From Candidatus Rokuibacteriota bacterium (GTDB lineage Bacteria > Methylomirabilota > Methylomirabilia > Rokubacteriales > CSP1-6), in NCBI GenBank assembly GCA_003221515.1, contig QHSI01000016.1, positions 1 through 51,053 on the forward strand: a DNA stretch of 51,053 nucleotides. The letters run 5' to 3'. The notes under the pieces are model-generated. The model saw nothing but the letters and a program-made list of their open reading frames with translations, searched no databases and had not been told where the DNA came from. This document shows positions 17,419 through 25,370 of this stretch, in pieces; positions within the stretch are counted from its first letter, which is position 1; the number at the start of each line of letters is the position of its first letter. The position numbers were made by a program, and so were the translations under genes.

Positions 17419-18435
17419 CTACAGGTCTCGATCCATCGCCTGAGCGATCCGGCGTACGCGCTTCATCAGGGCGGCGAACTTGTCTGGCTTGAGCGACTGC
17501 GGACCGTCCGAGAGGGCCTCCTCGGGCTTCGGATGCACCTCGATGATCAGCCCGTCCGCGCCGGCGGCCACACCGGCCATCGCCATCGCCTCGACGAACT
17601 CCCAGTGGCCGGTGCCGTGGCTCGGATCGACGAGGATCGGCAGATGCGAGAGCCGCTTCACGACGGGCACCGCGTTCAGATCGAGCGTGAACCGGGTGGC
17701 GGTCTCGAAGGTGCGGATGCCGCGCTCGCAGAGGATGACGTTCCGGTTGCCGCTCGCCAGCACGTACTCCGCCGACAGGAGCCACTCCTGGATCGTCGTG
17801 GCCATGCCTCGCTTGAGGAGCACCGGCTTGCCCGCCTCGCCGACGCGCCGGAGCAGCGAGAAGTTCTGAACGTTGCGCGCGCCGACCTGGAGGATGTCGG
17901 CGTACTCGGCGACCAGCTCGACCTTGTCGGGCTCCATGACCTCGGTGACGATCGGCAGCCCGGTCTCGCGCTTCGCTTCGGCCAGCAGCTTCAGTCCCTC
18001 GTCCTCGAGCCCCTGGAAGGCGTACGGCGAGGTGCGAGGCTTGAACGCGCCGCCGCGGAGGACGCGCGCGCCGGCGGCCTTCACTTTCTCCGCGGCGTCG
18101 AGCAGCTGCAGCCGCGACTCGATCGCGCACGGGCCGGCCATGACGACGATCTGTGTTCCGCCGATCGTCACGTCGCCGACACGGACCTCGGTCGGCTCGT
18201 CGCGCACCTCACGGCTCGCCAGCTTGTAGGGCTTGAGGATCGGCGTGACCGACTCGACGCATTCGAGCGACTCGAGGCTGCGCAGCGCCTCCTTGCCGCG
18301 ATCGTCGCCCACCGCACCGATCACGGTGCGTAGCGCGCCACGGATCGTGTGGGGGCTGTAGCCCATCGACGTGATCCGATGGCAAACATCCTCGACCTCG
18401 ACATCGGTAGCTCCGGACTTGAGCACGATGATCAT
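17419..18435 (-). CDS. aroF: 3-deoxy-7-phosphoheptulonate (DAHP) synthase, type I-beta
   Basis: 338 residues. An N-terminal ferredoxin-like regulatory domain ([33 protein letters not shown]) is fused to the TIM-barrel catalytic domain with [63 protein letters not shown] and [15 protein letters not shown]. It catalyses the first step of the shikimate pathway from phosphoenolpyruvate and erythrose 4-phosphate. Besides the N-terminal domain, expression is probably controlled by the Phe/Tyr leader-peptide attenuator found upstream (18679-18843), 243 bases before the start codon. Confidence 0.96.
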   Translation of the reverse strand: MIIVLKSGATDVEVEDVCHRITSMGYSPHTIRGALRTVIGAVGDDRGKEALRSLESLECVESVTPILKPYKLASREVRDEPTEVRVGDVTIGGTQIVVMAGPCAIESRLQLLDAAEKVKAAGARVLRGGAFKPRTSPYAFQGLEDEGLKLLAEAKRETGLPIVTEVMEPDKVELVAEYADILQVGARNVQNFSLLRRVGEAGKPVLLKRGMATTIQEWLLSAEYVLASGNRNVILCERGIRTFETATRFTLDLNAVPVVKRLSHLPILVDPSHGTGHWEFVEAMAMAGVAAGADGLIIEVHPKPEEALSDGPQSLKPDKFAALMKRVRRIAQAMDRDL

Positions 18436-18473
18436 CTTTCTGTCCTTTGTCGCGGGTGCCCTGAGGCCGGATC

Positions 18474-18518
18474 GGACCGAGGGTGGCCTGAGAGAGGCGC
18501 GACCCCGGCTCCGAAACG
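18474..18518. repeat. Element shared with the pheT insertion
   Basis: A 45-base stretch in the aroF leader, ACCGAGGGTGGCCTG ... CCGGCTCCGAAACG, matching 10213-10256 in pheT at roughly four of five positions with a one-base gap. It suggests a dispersed repeat family. The rest of 18436-18678 contains no gene I can support; one short ORF there lacks recognisable features. Confidence 0.6.
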
Positions 18519-18678
18519 CCCGTTCAACCGTCGACCCGGCTCCGCTCGCCCGCTCCGACGCTTTTGCCTTCTGGCGCTACTTCTGGTTCTCGTCCCGTGG
18601 TTCTTGTCTCGTAGCCTCTGCCATCGGCTCCGCTCATCTCATCGCCCGTTCCTTTCAGACGGGCTTGCTGGTCGTCCG

Positions 18679-18755
18679 AAAAACAAAAGGCCGCGGGAGT
18701 GGGCCCGCGGCCTGATATGCGCTGGCGCCGCGGGTGTTCGGCCTGCCCGCGGCCC
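18679..18755 (-). terminator. aroF transcription attenuator (intrinsic terminator with alternative hairpins)
   Basis: Four GC-rich segments follow the leader peptide on the minus strand: segment 1 GGGCCGCGGGC (18745-18755), segment 2 CCCGCGGCGCC (18724-18734), segment 3 GGCCGCGGGCCC (18701-18712), segment 4 CCCGCGGCC (18689-18697). Segment 4 runs into TTTTGTTTTT (18679-18688). Segments 1:2, 2:3 and 3:4 can each pair, the classical layout in which ribosome position on the leader decides between the antiterminator (2:3) and the terminator (3:4). Confidence 0.85.
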
Positions 18756-18765
18756 TCTGTCTAGT

Positions 18766-18843
18766 TCAAGTCAGAGTGCCTGGGCAGACCTCGGTGAAGT
18801 AGAAGAACGTGAAGAATCCGTACCCGCGCGTCGAGGTGCCCAT
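18766..18843 (-). CDS. Phe/Tyr-rich attenuation leader peptide of aroF
   Basis: A 25-codon ORF, too short for usual gene finding: MGTSTRGYG, then FFTFFYF, then TEVCPGTLT and TGA. Five Phe and two Tyr codons fall within nine positions (18796-18822), immediately before the attenuator. Phe and Tyr are the products that normally restrain DAHP synthase, so stalling at these codons when they are scarce would favour aroF read-through. The ATG lies 15 bases after the stop of the upstream membrane-protein gene. I see no strong Shine-Dalgarno or promoter, so transcription may come from within or before that gene. Confidence 0.8.
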   Translation of the reverse strand: MGTSTRGYGFFTFFYFTEVCPGTLT

Positions 18844-18858
18844 AGCGTGTCGGAGAGT

Positions 18859-19515
18859 CTAGCGGTAGTAGTAGAGCGGCAGGCAGAACGCAATCACGAT
18901 CGCCAGAAAGACGATGGTGTAGATGTACTTCTGCTCGGCCACGTGAGCCCCGAAATAGGACGAGATCCACGTGCCCGGGATCCGCGCGAGCGTCGAGACG
19001 ACGGCGAAGAGCCAGAGGGGCATCGGGCTGATCCCGAACAGGTACGACATGATGTCCTTCGGGAAGCCAGGCGTGAAATAGAGGACGAAGCAGATGATCG
19101 CGCCCTCGGCCTCGAGGATGAAGTTCATCCGGTTCCAGTTGTGCTCGCTGAGCCACGGCCGCACGAGCGGCTCGCCCCACTTGCGCCCGACCCAGAAGCA
19201 GAAGAGCGTGCCCATCGTCAGCCCGATCGTCGAGTAGATGAGCCCGAGCCACGTCCCGAAGAGCGCGCCGCCGACCGGCCCGGTGATCTCGCCGGGGATC
19301 GGCGAGATGATCACCTGAAGGGCTTGGATCGCGATGAAGACCAGCGGGGCCATCCAGCCCCACGACCTGACGGTCTCCTTGAGGAACTTCTTGTCCTGAT
19401 AGAGGCGGACCAGGAGCTTGATGATCGGAGCATCGACGACGACGAGCCAGATGACGACGGACAGCAGGGTGAACAGGACGGCCGTGACGATCGCCCACCG
19501 TGCGCGGTCGGTCAT
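18859..19515 (-). CDS. TVP38/TMEM64 (VTT, DedA superfamily) membrane protein
   Basis: 218 residues, largely hydrophobic, with membrane segments near WAIVTAVLFTLLSVVIWLVVV, MAPLVFIAIQALQVIISPIPGEITGPVGGALFG, GLIYSTIGLTMGTLFCFWVGRK, and the C-terminus IYTIVFLAIVIAFCLPLYYYR. The QVIISPIPGEITGPVGGALFGTWLG re-entrant loop and the YFTPGFPKDIMSYLFGISPM segment are characteristic of the VTT domain family. Relatives act in lipid or undecaprenyl-phosphate flipping, but this member's role is unknown. It starts 21 bases after the amidase stop. Confidence 0.88.
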   Translation of the reverse strand: MTDRARWAIVTAVLFTLLSVVIWLVVVDAPIIKLLVRLYQDKKFLKETVRSWGWMAPLVFIAIQALQVIISPIPGEITGPVGGALFGTWLGLIYSTIGLTMGTLFCFWVGRKWGEPLVRPWLSEHNWNRMNFILEAEGAIICFVLYFTPGFPKDIMSYLFGISPMPLWLFAVVSTLARIPGTWISSYFGAHVAEQKYIYTIVFLAIVIAFCLPLYYYR

Positions 19516-19536
19516 CGGCGCGCTCGCGCGGCCACG

Positions 19537-20946
19537 TTAGAGCGCGGGACGGCGATCTCCCCAGGGCGACGCGCTCTCGAACGCAGCGGAGGCGGCCAGC
19601 ACCGTGCCATCGGCGTGGCGGCGGCCGACGATCTGCAAGCCGACGGGCAGTCCCTCGTCGGTCCAGCCGGCGGGTACGCTGGCCGCGGGCTGCCCGGTCA
19701 TGTTGAACGGATACGTGAACGGCATCCAGCCGAGCAGCGAGACTTCCTGCCCGGCGATCTCCCGCGGCGGGGGCGCAGCGGCGGCGAAGGGCGGCACCGC
19801 GACCGTCGGCATCAGCAATATGTCGAAGCGCTCGAGGAAGGTCTGGACCTCGCGCCAATACTCTTCGATGCGCGCCACGGCGCGCACGTAGTCGCGCGCG
19901 GTGACCGCGCCGCCGCGCCGGATGAATCGCACCAGCGTCGGGTCCATCTGCGGCTCGTCCTCGGGCAGCCGATCGGACCACGCCGCGTAGAACTGCGCGG
20001 CCACGATCGTGGTGAAGATCTCCTCGGCGCTCTCCCAACCGGGGTTCACGACCTCGACGTGGCATCCGAGCGCCTCGAACACGCCGGCCGCGTTCTCGCA
20101 CGCCGCGAGCACGCGCGGGTCGACCACCGCGGCGCCGAGATCGGGCGCCCACGCGACGTGGAGCCCCTTCACGTCGGCGTCGCACGCGTCGAGATACGAC
20201 GAGGATTCGCGCGGCAGCGAGCTGCGGTCGCGATCGTCGCCGCCGGCGACCACGTCCAGCATCGCGGCGGCGTCACGCACGGTGCGGGTGATCGGGCCGA
20301 CGTGACCGACGCGCTCGAAGCCGCCGAAGGGCGCGCGGTCCGGCACGCGGCCGAACGACGGCTTGAAGCCGAAGACGCCGCAGAACGCCGCCGGGATCCG
20401 GACCGAGCCGCCGGCGTCGGTCCCCAGGGCCAGTGGGCCCACGCCGCTCGCTACCGCCGCGGCGGCACCGCCGCTCGAGCCGCCCGGCGTCAGGGTCGGG
20501 TCCCAGGGATTGCGCGTCACGCCGAACAGCGGGTTCTCGGTCAGGGCTTTGTGGCCGAACTCGGAGGTATTGGTCTTGCCGAACAGCACCGCGCCGGCCG
20601 CCTTCAGCCGGCCGACCGAGAGCGCGTCCTCCTCCGGGACGAAGTCCTCGAAGAGGCGAGAGCCGCCGGTCGTCGTCAGGCCGCGCGTCAGCAGGACGTC
20701 CTTCACCGACAGGGGAACACCGTGCAGGGCCCCGAGCGGCTCGCCCTTCATCACGGCGATCTCCGCTTCGCGCGCCGCGGCTCGCGCAGAGTCGGCGGCC
20801 ACGAGACAGAACGCGTTGAGGGCCGGGTTGACCGCGTCGAGGCGAGCGAGCACGGCGTCGAGCACCTCGAGCGGCTTCACCTGTCGCTGCCGCACGAGTT
20901 CTGCGACCTCGAGAGCCGAGCGCCAGGTCAACATTTGACGGCCCAT
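19537..20946 (-). CDS. Amidase signature family amidohydrolase
   Basis: 469 residues from ATG 20946, which has a GCGGAA sequence upstream; the frame is open further but the extra residues look non-coding. The amidase signature is intact: the catalytic Lys in HGVPLSVKDVLLTRG, the Gly/Ser-rich loop TPGGSSGGAAAAVASG with the cis-Ser, and the nucleophile Ser in TDAGGSVRIPAAFCGVFGFKPSFGRVP. The family hydrolyses diverse amides including Glu-tRNA(Gln). No gatB or gatC is nearby, and the C-terminal region resembles generic amidases, so the substrate is open. Its start region overlaps the divergent promoter region of the next gene. Confidence 0.9.
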   Translation of the reverse strand: MGRQMLTWRSALEVAELVRQRQVKPLEVLDAVLARLDAVNPALNAFCLVAADSARAAAREAEIAVMKGEPLGALHGVPLSVKDVLLTRGLTTTGGSRLFEDFVPEEDALSVGRLKAAGAVLFGKTNTSEFGHKALTENPLFGVTRNPWDPTLTPGGSSGGAAAAVASGVGPLALGTDAGGSVRIPAAFCGVFGFKPSFGRVPDRAPFGGFERVGHVGPITRTVRDAAAMLDVVAGGDDRDRSSLPRESSSYLDACDADVKGLHVAWAPDLGAAVVDPRVLAACENAAGVFEALGCHVEVVNPGWESAEEIFTTIVAAQFYAAWSDRLPEDEPQMDPTLVRFIRRGGAVTARDYVRAVARIEEYWREVQTFLERFDILLMPTVAVPPFAAAAPPPREIAGQEVSLLGWMPFTYPFNMTGQPAASVPAGWTDEGLPVGLQIVGRRHADGTVLAASAAFESASPWGDRRPAL

Positions 20947-20962
20947 TGTATCATTCCGCTTC

Positions 20963-22132
20963 GTGCAGTTGATCGACCGCCTCGGAGCCCGGCTCGCGGC
21001 GATGCGGTGGGACGACGCCGGCCGCCTCGAGAGCGCCTGGGTACGGATTCCCGACGGCTCGTGGCTCGGGATCGAGCCGCGGGCGACCGCGGACGCGCCG
21101 TGGGGCTGGTCGGATCGCCTGTGGCACGCGGCCGAGCCTCCCCCCGAAGCGGGCTGGCGCGGGACCCCGCTGACGGTGTTCGAGACGCTCGACTGGGCCC
21201 ACATCGACCGGATTCCCACGCTCGCCGAGCCCGCGCGGCTTCCGTCGGGCGGCGGCACCGCCGTGTTGAACCTCATCGCCGCACTGGCGGTCGCGCAGGG
21301 CGCGGGCGCGCTCGCCTATCGCGGCCCCTATCCGACCGAGCAACTCTTTCTGGCGCTGCTCGAATCGTTTCGCTACGAGCCGGCGGTGCGCGATCCACTG
21401 GCCGCGTTCATCGGCGGCGACCTCGCGTGGCGCCCCGCCCCGAGCGAGCGGCTCTTCGTCCGGAACGATCTCTACGTGCAGCGGCGCGAACGGATCGAGA
21501 AGGTCGTCTGGCGGGGCATCACCTACTACCGCCCGGACTGGCAAGGCGTGGCCCGCCACGCCCCGCGGCGGATCGCCGACACGCCGGGCGGTGTCCGTTG
21601 CGAGCTCTGGGCGCTCGAGCAACCGCTCGAGGAGCACCTGAGGCTCGGCGCGAACGGTGACCTCAGCGAGATCGTCGCGGCCGAGCCCGCGCCGGCGGCG
21701 AGCCGGCCGCTCCCGCCCGACGTCTGGTCGGGAGTCGTCGCGACGGTCGCCGCCCGGGCCGTGCCGCCGCTGACGCCATTCGTCGAATCGGTCGGCCGCG
21801 CGTTCTCGCTCGAGTGGGGACCGGTCGCGCGGGACCTGATCAACATCGGGCGGGGCCGTGTGCGCGTCTCGGCGCGGCTTCGCGAAGTGCTCGGCGCGCG
21901 GCTGGCGGCGGCGCCGTCACGCGCCGACCGCGCCGCCGTGGGGCTCGCGGTGGTCGTCGAGATCGCGTCGCTGGTCGGGGACGAGCTGCGCGGACGCGCG
22001 CAGGCCGAGCTCGCCCGGCGCGGGCCCGACGCGTTATCCGACGCCGGGGTGTCGAGCCCGCGGGGCGGGGCCGAGCGCGCGCGGGAGATCACGGCCGCGG
22101 TGGCGACCCTGCTCGCGGACGCGAGCGACTAG
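20963..22132 (+). CDS. Conserved-looking protein of unknown function
   Basis: 389 residues from GTG 20963, transcribed divergently from the amidase. I recognise no family. It is soluble, Trp-rich in the first 80 residues (AWVRIPDGSWLGI, PWGWSDRLWH), has a middle part with LNLIAALAVAQGAGALAYRGPYPTEQLFLALLESFRY and a helical C-terminus with repeated Ala/Arg. No signal peptide or catalytic motif is evident. A TATCAT hexamer at 20949-20954 ends eight bases before the GTG and may be a -10 box. Its stop codon shares CTAG with the stop of the convergent gene downstream. Codon use matches its neighbours. Confidence 0.72.
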   Translation: MQLIDRLGARLAAMRWDDAGRLESAWVRIPDGSWLGIEPRATADAPWGWSDRLWHAAEPPPEAGWRGTPLTVFETLDWAHIDRIPTLAEPARLPSGGGTAVLNLIAALAVAQGAGALAYRGPYPTEQLFLALLESFRYEPAVRDPLAAFIGGDLAWRPAPSERLFVRNDLYVQRRERIEKVVWRGITYYRPDWQGVARHAPRRIADTPGGVRCELWALEQPLEEHLRLGANGDLSEIVAAEPAPAASRPLPPDVWSGVVATVAARAVPPLTPFVESVGRAFSLEWGPVARDLINIGRGRVRVSARLREVLGARLAAAPSRADRAAVGLAVVVEIASLVGDELRGRAQAELARRGPDALSDAGVSSPRGGAERAREITAAVATLLADASD

Positions 22133-23355
22133 GTCGTCGCGCTGAGAATGATCCAGACGTTGAACGCGAGGAACGCGGCCACCGAGACCGTCGAGAGCGC
22201 CACGTAACCGATCCAGAGCCCCTCTTCGCGCCCGCGACGGATCCGGCCGGCCCCGGTGAACAGCCGCTTCACGTACGCGAGCGCGTCGTGCTTCAACATC
22301 GGGACGCCAAGCACGTCGACGAGCACGTGGTAGCCGTCCATCTCGATGAAACAGAACGGGTACAGCGACAGGACCAGCGCTTGCCACTGGATGATCCCGG
22401 ACGCGGCGGCGAACGCCTGCGTGAATCCGCCCACCGGGACGTGGGCGGCGACGACGAACCACGCGGCGCCGAGGACCAGATGGACGAGCGCGCCGGAGAC
22501 CGCGGTGACCACCCGCGCGCGCCGGCTCGTCATGAAGATGTCCGTCACGTCCACGTAGAACGTGGGCACGAAGCCGTGCAGGAAGGTGAACCCGAACTCG
22601 CGCACGCGCCGGCGATAGTGGATGCAGGCGAGGCCGTGGACGATCTGGTGGAGCGCCACGCTGGCGAAAAACAGGAGCTTCACGGTCACGATGCCCAGCA
22701 CCGGGCGGCTGCCGAAGCCGTCGAGGACGTCGCGCATCTCGCGCGAGAGCTGGACCGCGGCGGCGGCGCCGAGGAGACCGAGCCCGATGCCGGCGACGAT
22801 CGCGACACGGGTGAACAGGAGGAACCCGCCCCAGCGGTAGAGGCTCTGGAAGAACCCGTGCACGTTGAGGCTCGAGATCCGGATGCGCTCGAGGCTGGTC
22901 AGCGCCAGCTCGAACGCCCGCGCGACGCGCCGGCCACGATGGCGCGCCAGCGCCTGGCGCAGGCGGGACCGCGGCTCCAGCGTCAGGAGCTGCGCGTGCT
23001 GGAGCTTGTGGATGAGGTTCGGAATGATGTCGAAGTCGAACTCGCCGTACTCCAGCACGTACGCGGTCGCCATCTCCTGGAGCGACGTGGAGCCGTTCAT
23101 CTGGTCCCACAGGAAGCGCTCCGGCGTGGAGAGCAGCAGGTAGCGGTCCGTCGCCGTGTTTTTCAGGATGAAGTGCGGCCGACTGGCCACGACCCCCGAG
23201 CGGACCTCGGAGATCTCGAAGGAGCCGGCGTCGACGCGGCGCGGACGCGAGTTGATGTACCCGACCAGGCTCGCGACCTGGCGAAGCTCGAAGTCCTCCT
23301 CGCCGTCGCGGCGAACCAGCAGCTCGAGCTTCGCCGGCGCCGGGCGGTCGGTCAC
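22129..23355 (-). CDS. PqqD-like domain plus M50-type peptide metalloprotease homologue with HQIVH in place of HExxH
   Basis: 408 residues. Positions 60-125 (YLLLSTPERFLWDQMNGSTSLQEMATAYVLEY...IPNLIHKLQHAQLL) resemble the PqqD/RRE-like domain that opens putative peptide zinc metalloproteases. The rest is a polytopic M50/site-2-protease-like core: helices near 178-200 and 219-240, HQIVHGLACIHYRRRVREFGF at 236-256, FVPTFYVDVTDIFMTSRRAR, and the second metal motif IEMDGYHVLVDVLGVP (337-351). The glutamate of HExxH is Gln (Q237, codon CAG at 22645-22647), which should abolish classical hydrolysis, so it may bind rather than cut peptides. GTG start overlaps the preceding gene as GTGA. Confidence 0.82.
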   Translation of the reverse strand: MTDRPAPAKLELLVRRDGEEDFELRQVASLVGYINSRPRRVDAGSFEISEVRSGVVASRPHFILKNTATDRYLLLSTPERFLWDQMNGSTSLQEMATAYVLEYGEFDFDIIPNLIHKLQHAQLLTLEPRSRLRQALARHRGRRVARAFELALTSLERIRISSLNVHGFFQSLYRWGGFLLFTRVAIVAGIGLGLLGAAAAVQLSREMRDVLDGFGSRPVLGIVTVKLLFFASVALHQIVHGLACIHYRRRVREFGFTFLHGFVPTFYVDVTDIFMTSRRARVVTAVSGALVHLVLGAAWFVVAAHVPVGGFTQAFAAASGIIQWQALVLSLYPFCFIEMDGYHVLVDVLGVPMLKHDALAYVKRLFTGAGRIRRGREEGLWIGYVALSTVSVAAFLAFNVWIILSATT

Positions 23356-23852
23356 CGCGCTTCGACGTCGAGGCCGGTGGCCTCGAGCCCCCAGCGGGTC
23401 GCCTCGGCGACCTGCAACGTCGAGCGGCGCAGACGCTCGATGAAGACCTGCACCATCGCCTGAAAGAACGCGGCGGCGCCGCGCGGGTTCGTCTCGGTCA
23501 GCGCCTGGAGGCCGTCACGCCCGAGGACGAGCAGCTCCGCCTCGCTCTCCGCCTGCGCCGTGGCCGAGCGCGGCGAGCCGTCGAGCAGGCTCATCTCACC
23601 GAAGAAGTCGCCGGGCTCGACCCGGACCAGGACTTGCTCGACCTTGCCGGTGACCGCCTTGGAGATCAGCATCGTGCCGCGCCGGACGATGAAGATCTCG
23701 TCGCCGGCGTCCCCTTCTCGGAAGAGGATCTGGTTCCGGCGAAGCGGACGCTCGCGCATGTGTACGGCGAGCGCAGCCAGGTCCAGCTCGTCGAACGACT
23801 CGAACAGACGAACGTCACGCAGGAATGCGAGGGTTGCGGCGGACGTCAGCAC
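23352..23852 (-). CDS. Cyclic-nucleotide-binding domain protein without DNA-binding domain
   Basis: 166 residues: one cNMP-binding beta-barrel (LFESFDELDLAALAVHMRERPLRRNQILFREGDAGDEIFIVRRGTMLIS) with the phosphate-binding cassette GDFFGEMSLLDGSPRSATAQAE, whose Glu and Arg are the residues that contact cAMP or cGMP. A helical tail follows, with no helix-turn-helix, so it is not a CRP-type regulator. It sits between a NHLP-like small protein and the M50-type membrane protein, overlapping the latter by four bases. cNMP domains are recurrent parts of NHLM-type peptide export systems. Confidence 0.88.
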   Translation of the reverse strand: MLTSAATLAFLRDVRLFESFDELDLAALAVHMRERPLRRNQILFREGDAGDEIFIVRRGTMLISKAVTGKVEQVLVRVEPGDFFGEMSLLDGSPRSATAQAESEAELLVLGRDGLQALTETNPRGAAAFFQAMVQVFIERLRRSTLQVAEATRWGLEATGLDVEAR

Positions 23853-23868
23853 GCGCGCGGGCCCGAGC

Positions 23869-24087
23869 TCAGGTGGCCACGCGGCGGATCAGGATATTGC
23901 GGAGCTCGTGTCGACGCTCGCTCGGGGGCGTCGCGGCCAGCCGGACCAGCGCCTGCCGCACGGTGGCGCGCTCGGCGTCGGTCAGCTCGTACTGGGCGAG
24001 CAGCGAGTCGGGCGCTCGCTGGAGCGCGGCGAGAAATTCCGGATCGATCATCACGCGCCCCACGAGCTCGCGAAGTCCCTGGGCCAT
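23869..24087 (-). CDS. Small NHLP-clan (Os1348-like) protein, possible RiPP-type leader
   Basis: 72 residues from ATG 24087: LRELVGRVMIDPEFLAALQRAPDSLLAQYELTDAERATVRQAL, the pattern (helix, D-P-x-F-x-x-x-L, then a Y-x-L-T-x-x-E turn) seen in nitrile-hydratase-leader-like RiPP precursors of the Os1348 type. The C-terminal part (RHELRNILIRRVAT) has no Cys, Ser or Gly-rich core, so it may be a stand-alone recognition protein instead. It heads the operon with the cNMP and M50-type genes. A TATCAT hexamer lies eight bases upstream, suggesting a very short leader. A TTG at 24105 could extend it by six residues. Confidence 0.72.
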   Translation of the reverse strand: MAQGLRELVGRVMIDPEFLAALQRAPDSLLAQYELTDAERATVRQALVRLAATPPSERRHELRNILIRRVAT

Positions 24088-24135
24088 CGTGCGGGATGAT
24101 ACCAATTTCTCCCGTGCTTTGATAGGCTCGGGCGC

Positions 24136-24447
24136 ATGCGGGGCGGTTCACGCCGCGCGCTGCTCGTGGCGGCGCTTGGGTTTGCGGGTTGCGATGCGAC
24201 TCTTCCTGAAATCGAGATGTTGCGGTCGTGGCTGTCGAGCTGGCGCGGTGTCGGCCTGGTTACCGTCGGCATGGCGCGACAGGGCTACGACCTGAGCCTC
24301 ACGCGGTACGCGGACCTCGGCTGGCGGGCGACCTTCTACGTCAGCGGCCGCGAGCACTCACCGACCGGCGCGAGCGGCTCCGCCTTCGAGACGACGCCGT
24401 TCCGCGCGGTTCAGACCGCGGCGTGGGAGACGCTGGCCCGCGCGTGA
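24136..24447 (+). CDS. Small exported protein, unknown
   Basis: 103 residues with an N-terminal basic and hydrophobic signal (MRGGSRRALLVAALGFAGCDA) ending in a Cys that could be a lipobox, although Phe at -3 is unusual. The remainder contains two Trp-rich stretches (RSWLSSWRGVGLV, LGWRATFYVSGREH). No family recognised. Its TGA overlaps the GTG of the following binding protein, which supports it being a real, co-translated gene. It is transcribed divergently from the NHLP-like operon across a 48-base gap. Confidence 0.62.
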   Translation: MRGGSRRALLVAALGFAGCDATLPEIEMLRSWLSSWRGVGLVTVGMARQGYDLSLTRYADLGWRATFYVSGREHSPTGASGSAFETTPFRAVQTAAWETLARA

Positions 24448-25292
24448 GGCGCGCGCTCGCGGGGGCGCTCGCGATCGCCGGTCTGGGCGCCGCGGTCGTC
24501 GCGGCCCCGAGCGTTCCGGCGGCTCAGCCGGACGCGCACGTTCCCTGGATCGGCTATCTGGCGAACGAGCCGACGCCGGACTCGACCCCGGTGCTGCGCA
24601 ACGCCCTGCGCACGCATGGCTGGGACGAGGGACGGTCAGTCAAGATCTACTATCGCTACGCGCAGGGCAAGGTCGATCTCTACCCGCAGCACGCCGAGGA
24701 GCTCACGCGTCTGAACGTCGCCGTCATCGTGGCCATCGGCGCGCCGGCGATCGAGGCGGCGCGCGCGGCGACCAGGACGATACCCATCGTGATGGTCTCG
24801 CTCGACGACCCGGTCGTCACCCAGCTCGTCGCGGCGGCGCCGCGCCCGGACGCGAACCTGACCGGGCTGACGACGTTCGTGGCCGGGCTGAGCCGCCGCC
24901 GACTCGAGCTGCTCAAGCAGGCGGTGCCCCGCCTCGCGCGCGCGACAGCCTTGTGGAACCCGGCCAGCGCCAGCGTCGCGAACGACTTGCGCGCGCTCGC
25001 GAACCGCGAGCGCATCGTGACCTTCACCAGCCGCAACCGGCTGCCGGCGGTCTACCCGCTCCGCGACTTCGCCGACGCCGGCGGCTTCCTGTCCTACGGC
25101 CCCAGCTGGACCGACGTCTACCGCCTGGCGGCGGGCTTCGTCGACAAGATCCTGCGCGGGGCCCGGCCCGCGGACCTTCCACTGGCCCGGCCGACGCGCT
25201 TCGAGCTCGTGATCAATCTCCGCGCGGCCCAGAAGCTGGATCTTCGCGTGCCCTCCTCCTTGCTGGAGCGCGCGGACCGGCTGATCGAGTGA
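24444..25292 (+). CDS. ABC transporter substrate-binding protein, PF04392 type, internally shortened
   Basis: 282 residues starting at GTG 24444 with a signal peptide (ALAGALAIAGLGAAVVAAPSVPAAQ). Family features: VPWIGYLANEPTPD, LRNALRTHGWDEGRSVKIYYRYAQGKVD, VAVIVAIGAPAIEAARAATRTIPIVMVSLDDPV, LTGLTTFVAGLSRRRLELLKQAVPRLARATALWNP, LPAVYPLRDFADAGGFLSYGPSWTDVYRLAAGFVDKIL and RPTRFELVINLRAAQKLDLRVPSSLLERAD. Relatives are about 320-330 residues. Here some 45 residues are missing between WNPASASVANDLRAL and the NRLPAVYPL strand, which would normally build part of the second lobe. No permease or ATPase gene is adjacent. Function may be impaired. Confidence 0.85.
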   Translation: MRRALAGALAIAGLGAAVVAAPSVPAAQPDAHVPWIGYLANEPTPDSTPVLRNALRTHGWDEGRSVKIYYRYAQGKVDLYPQHAEELTRLNVAVIVAIGAPAIEAARAATRTIPIVMVSLDDPVVTQLVAAAPRPDANLTGLTTFVAGLSRRRLELLKQAVPRLARATALWNPASASVANDLRALANRERIVTFTSRNRLPAVYPLRDFADAGGFLSYGPSWTDVYRLAAGFVDKILRGARPADLPLARPTRFELVINLRAAQKLDLRVPSSLLERADRLIE

Positions 25293-25370
25293 GACGAGCG
25301 CGGACACTGCAAGCGCCGGGGAACCAGCGCGGTGAGGTCCGGGTTCTCGTCACGAGACGAGGAGGCGGCG

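Noticed and set aside
18550-18660. Short minus-strand ORF (about 36 codons) between the attenuator and aroF
   Set aside because: No ribosome site of note, Arg/Gly/Glu-rich and featureless; not distinguishable from chance.
19537-21276. Longer amidase start at 21,276
   Set aside because: The extra 110 residues are antisense to the divergent gene at 20,963 and lack family similarity.
18349-21660. 1103-codon plus-strand open frame
   Set aside because: Low-complexity Arg/Asp/Glu-rich shadow antisense to the VTT protein and amidase genes, both clearly coding; a GC-bias artefact.
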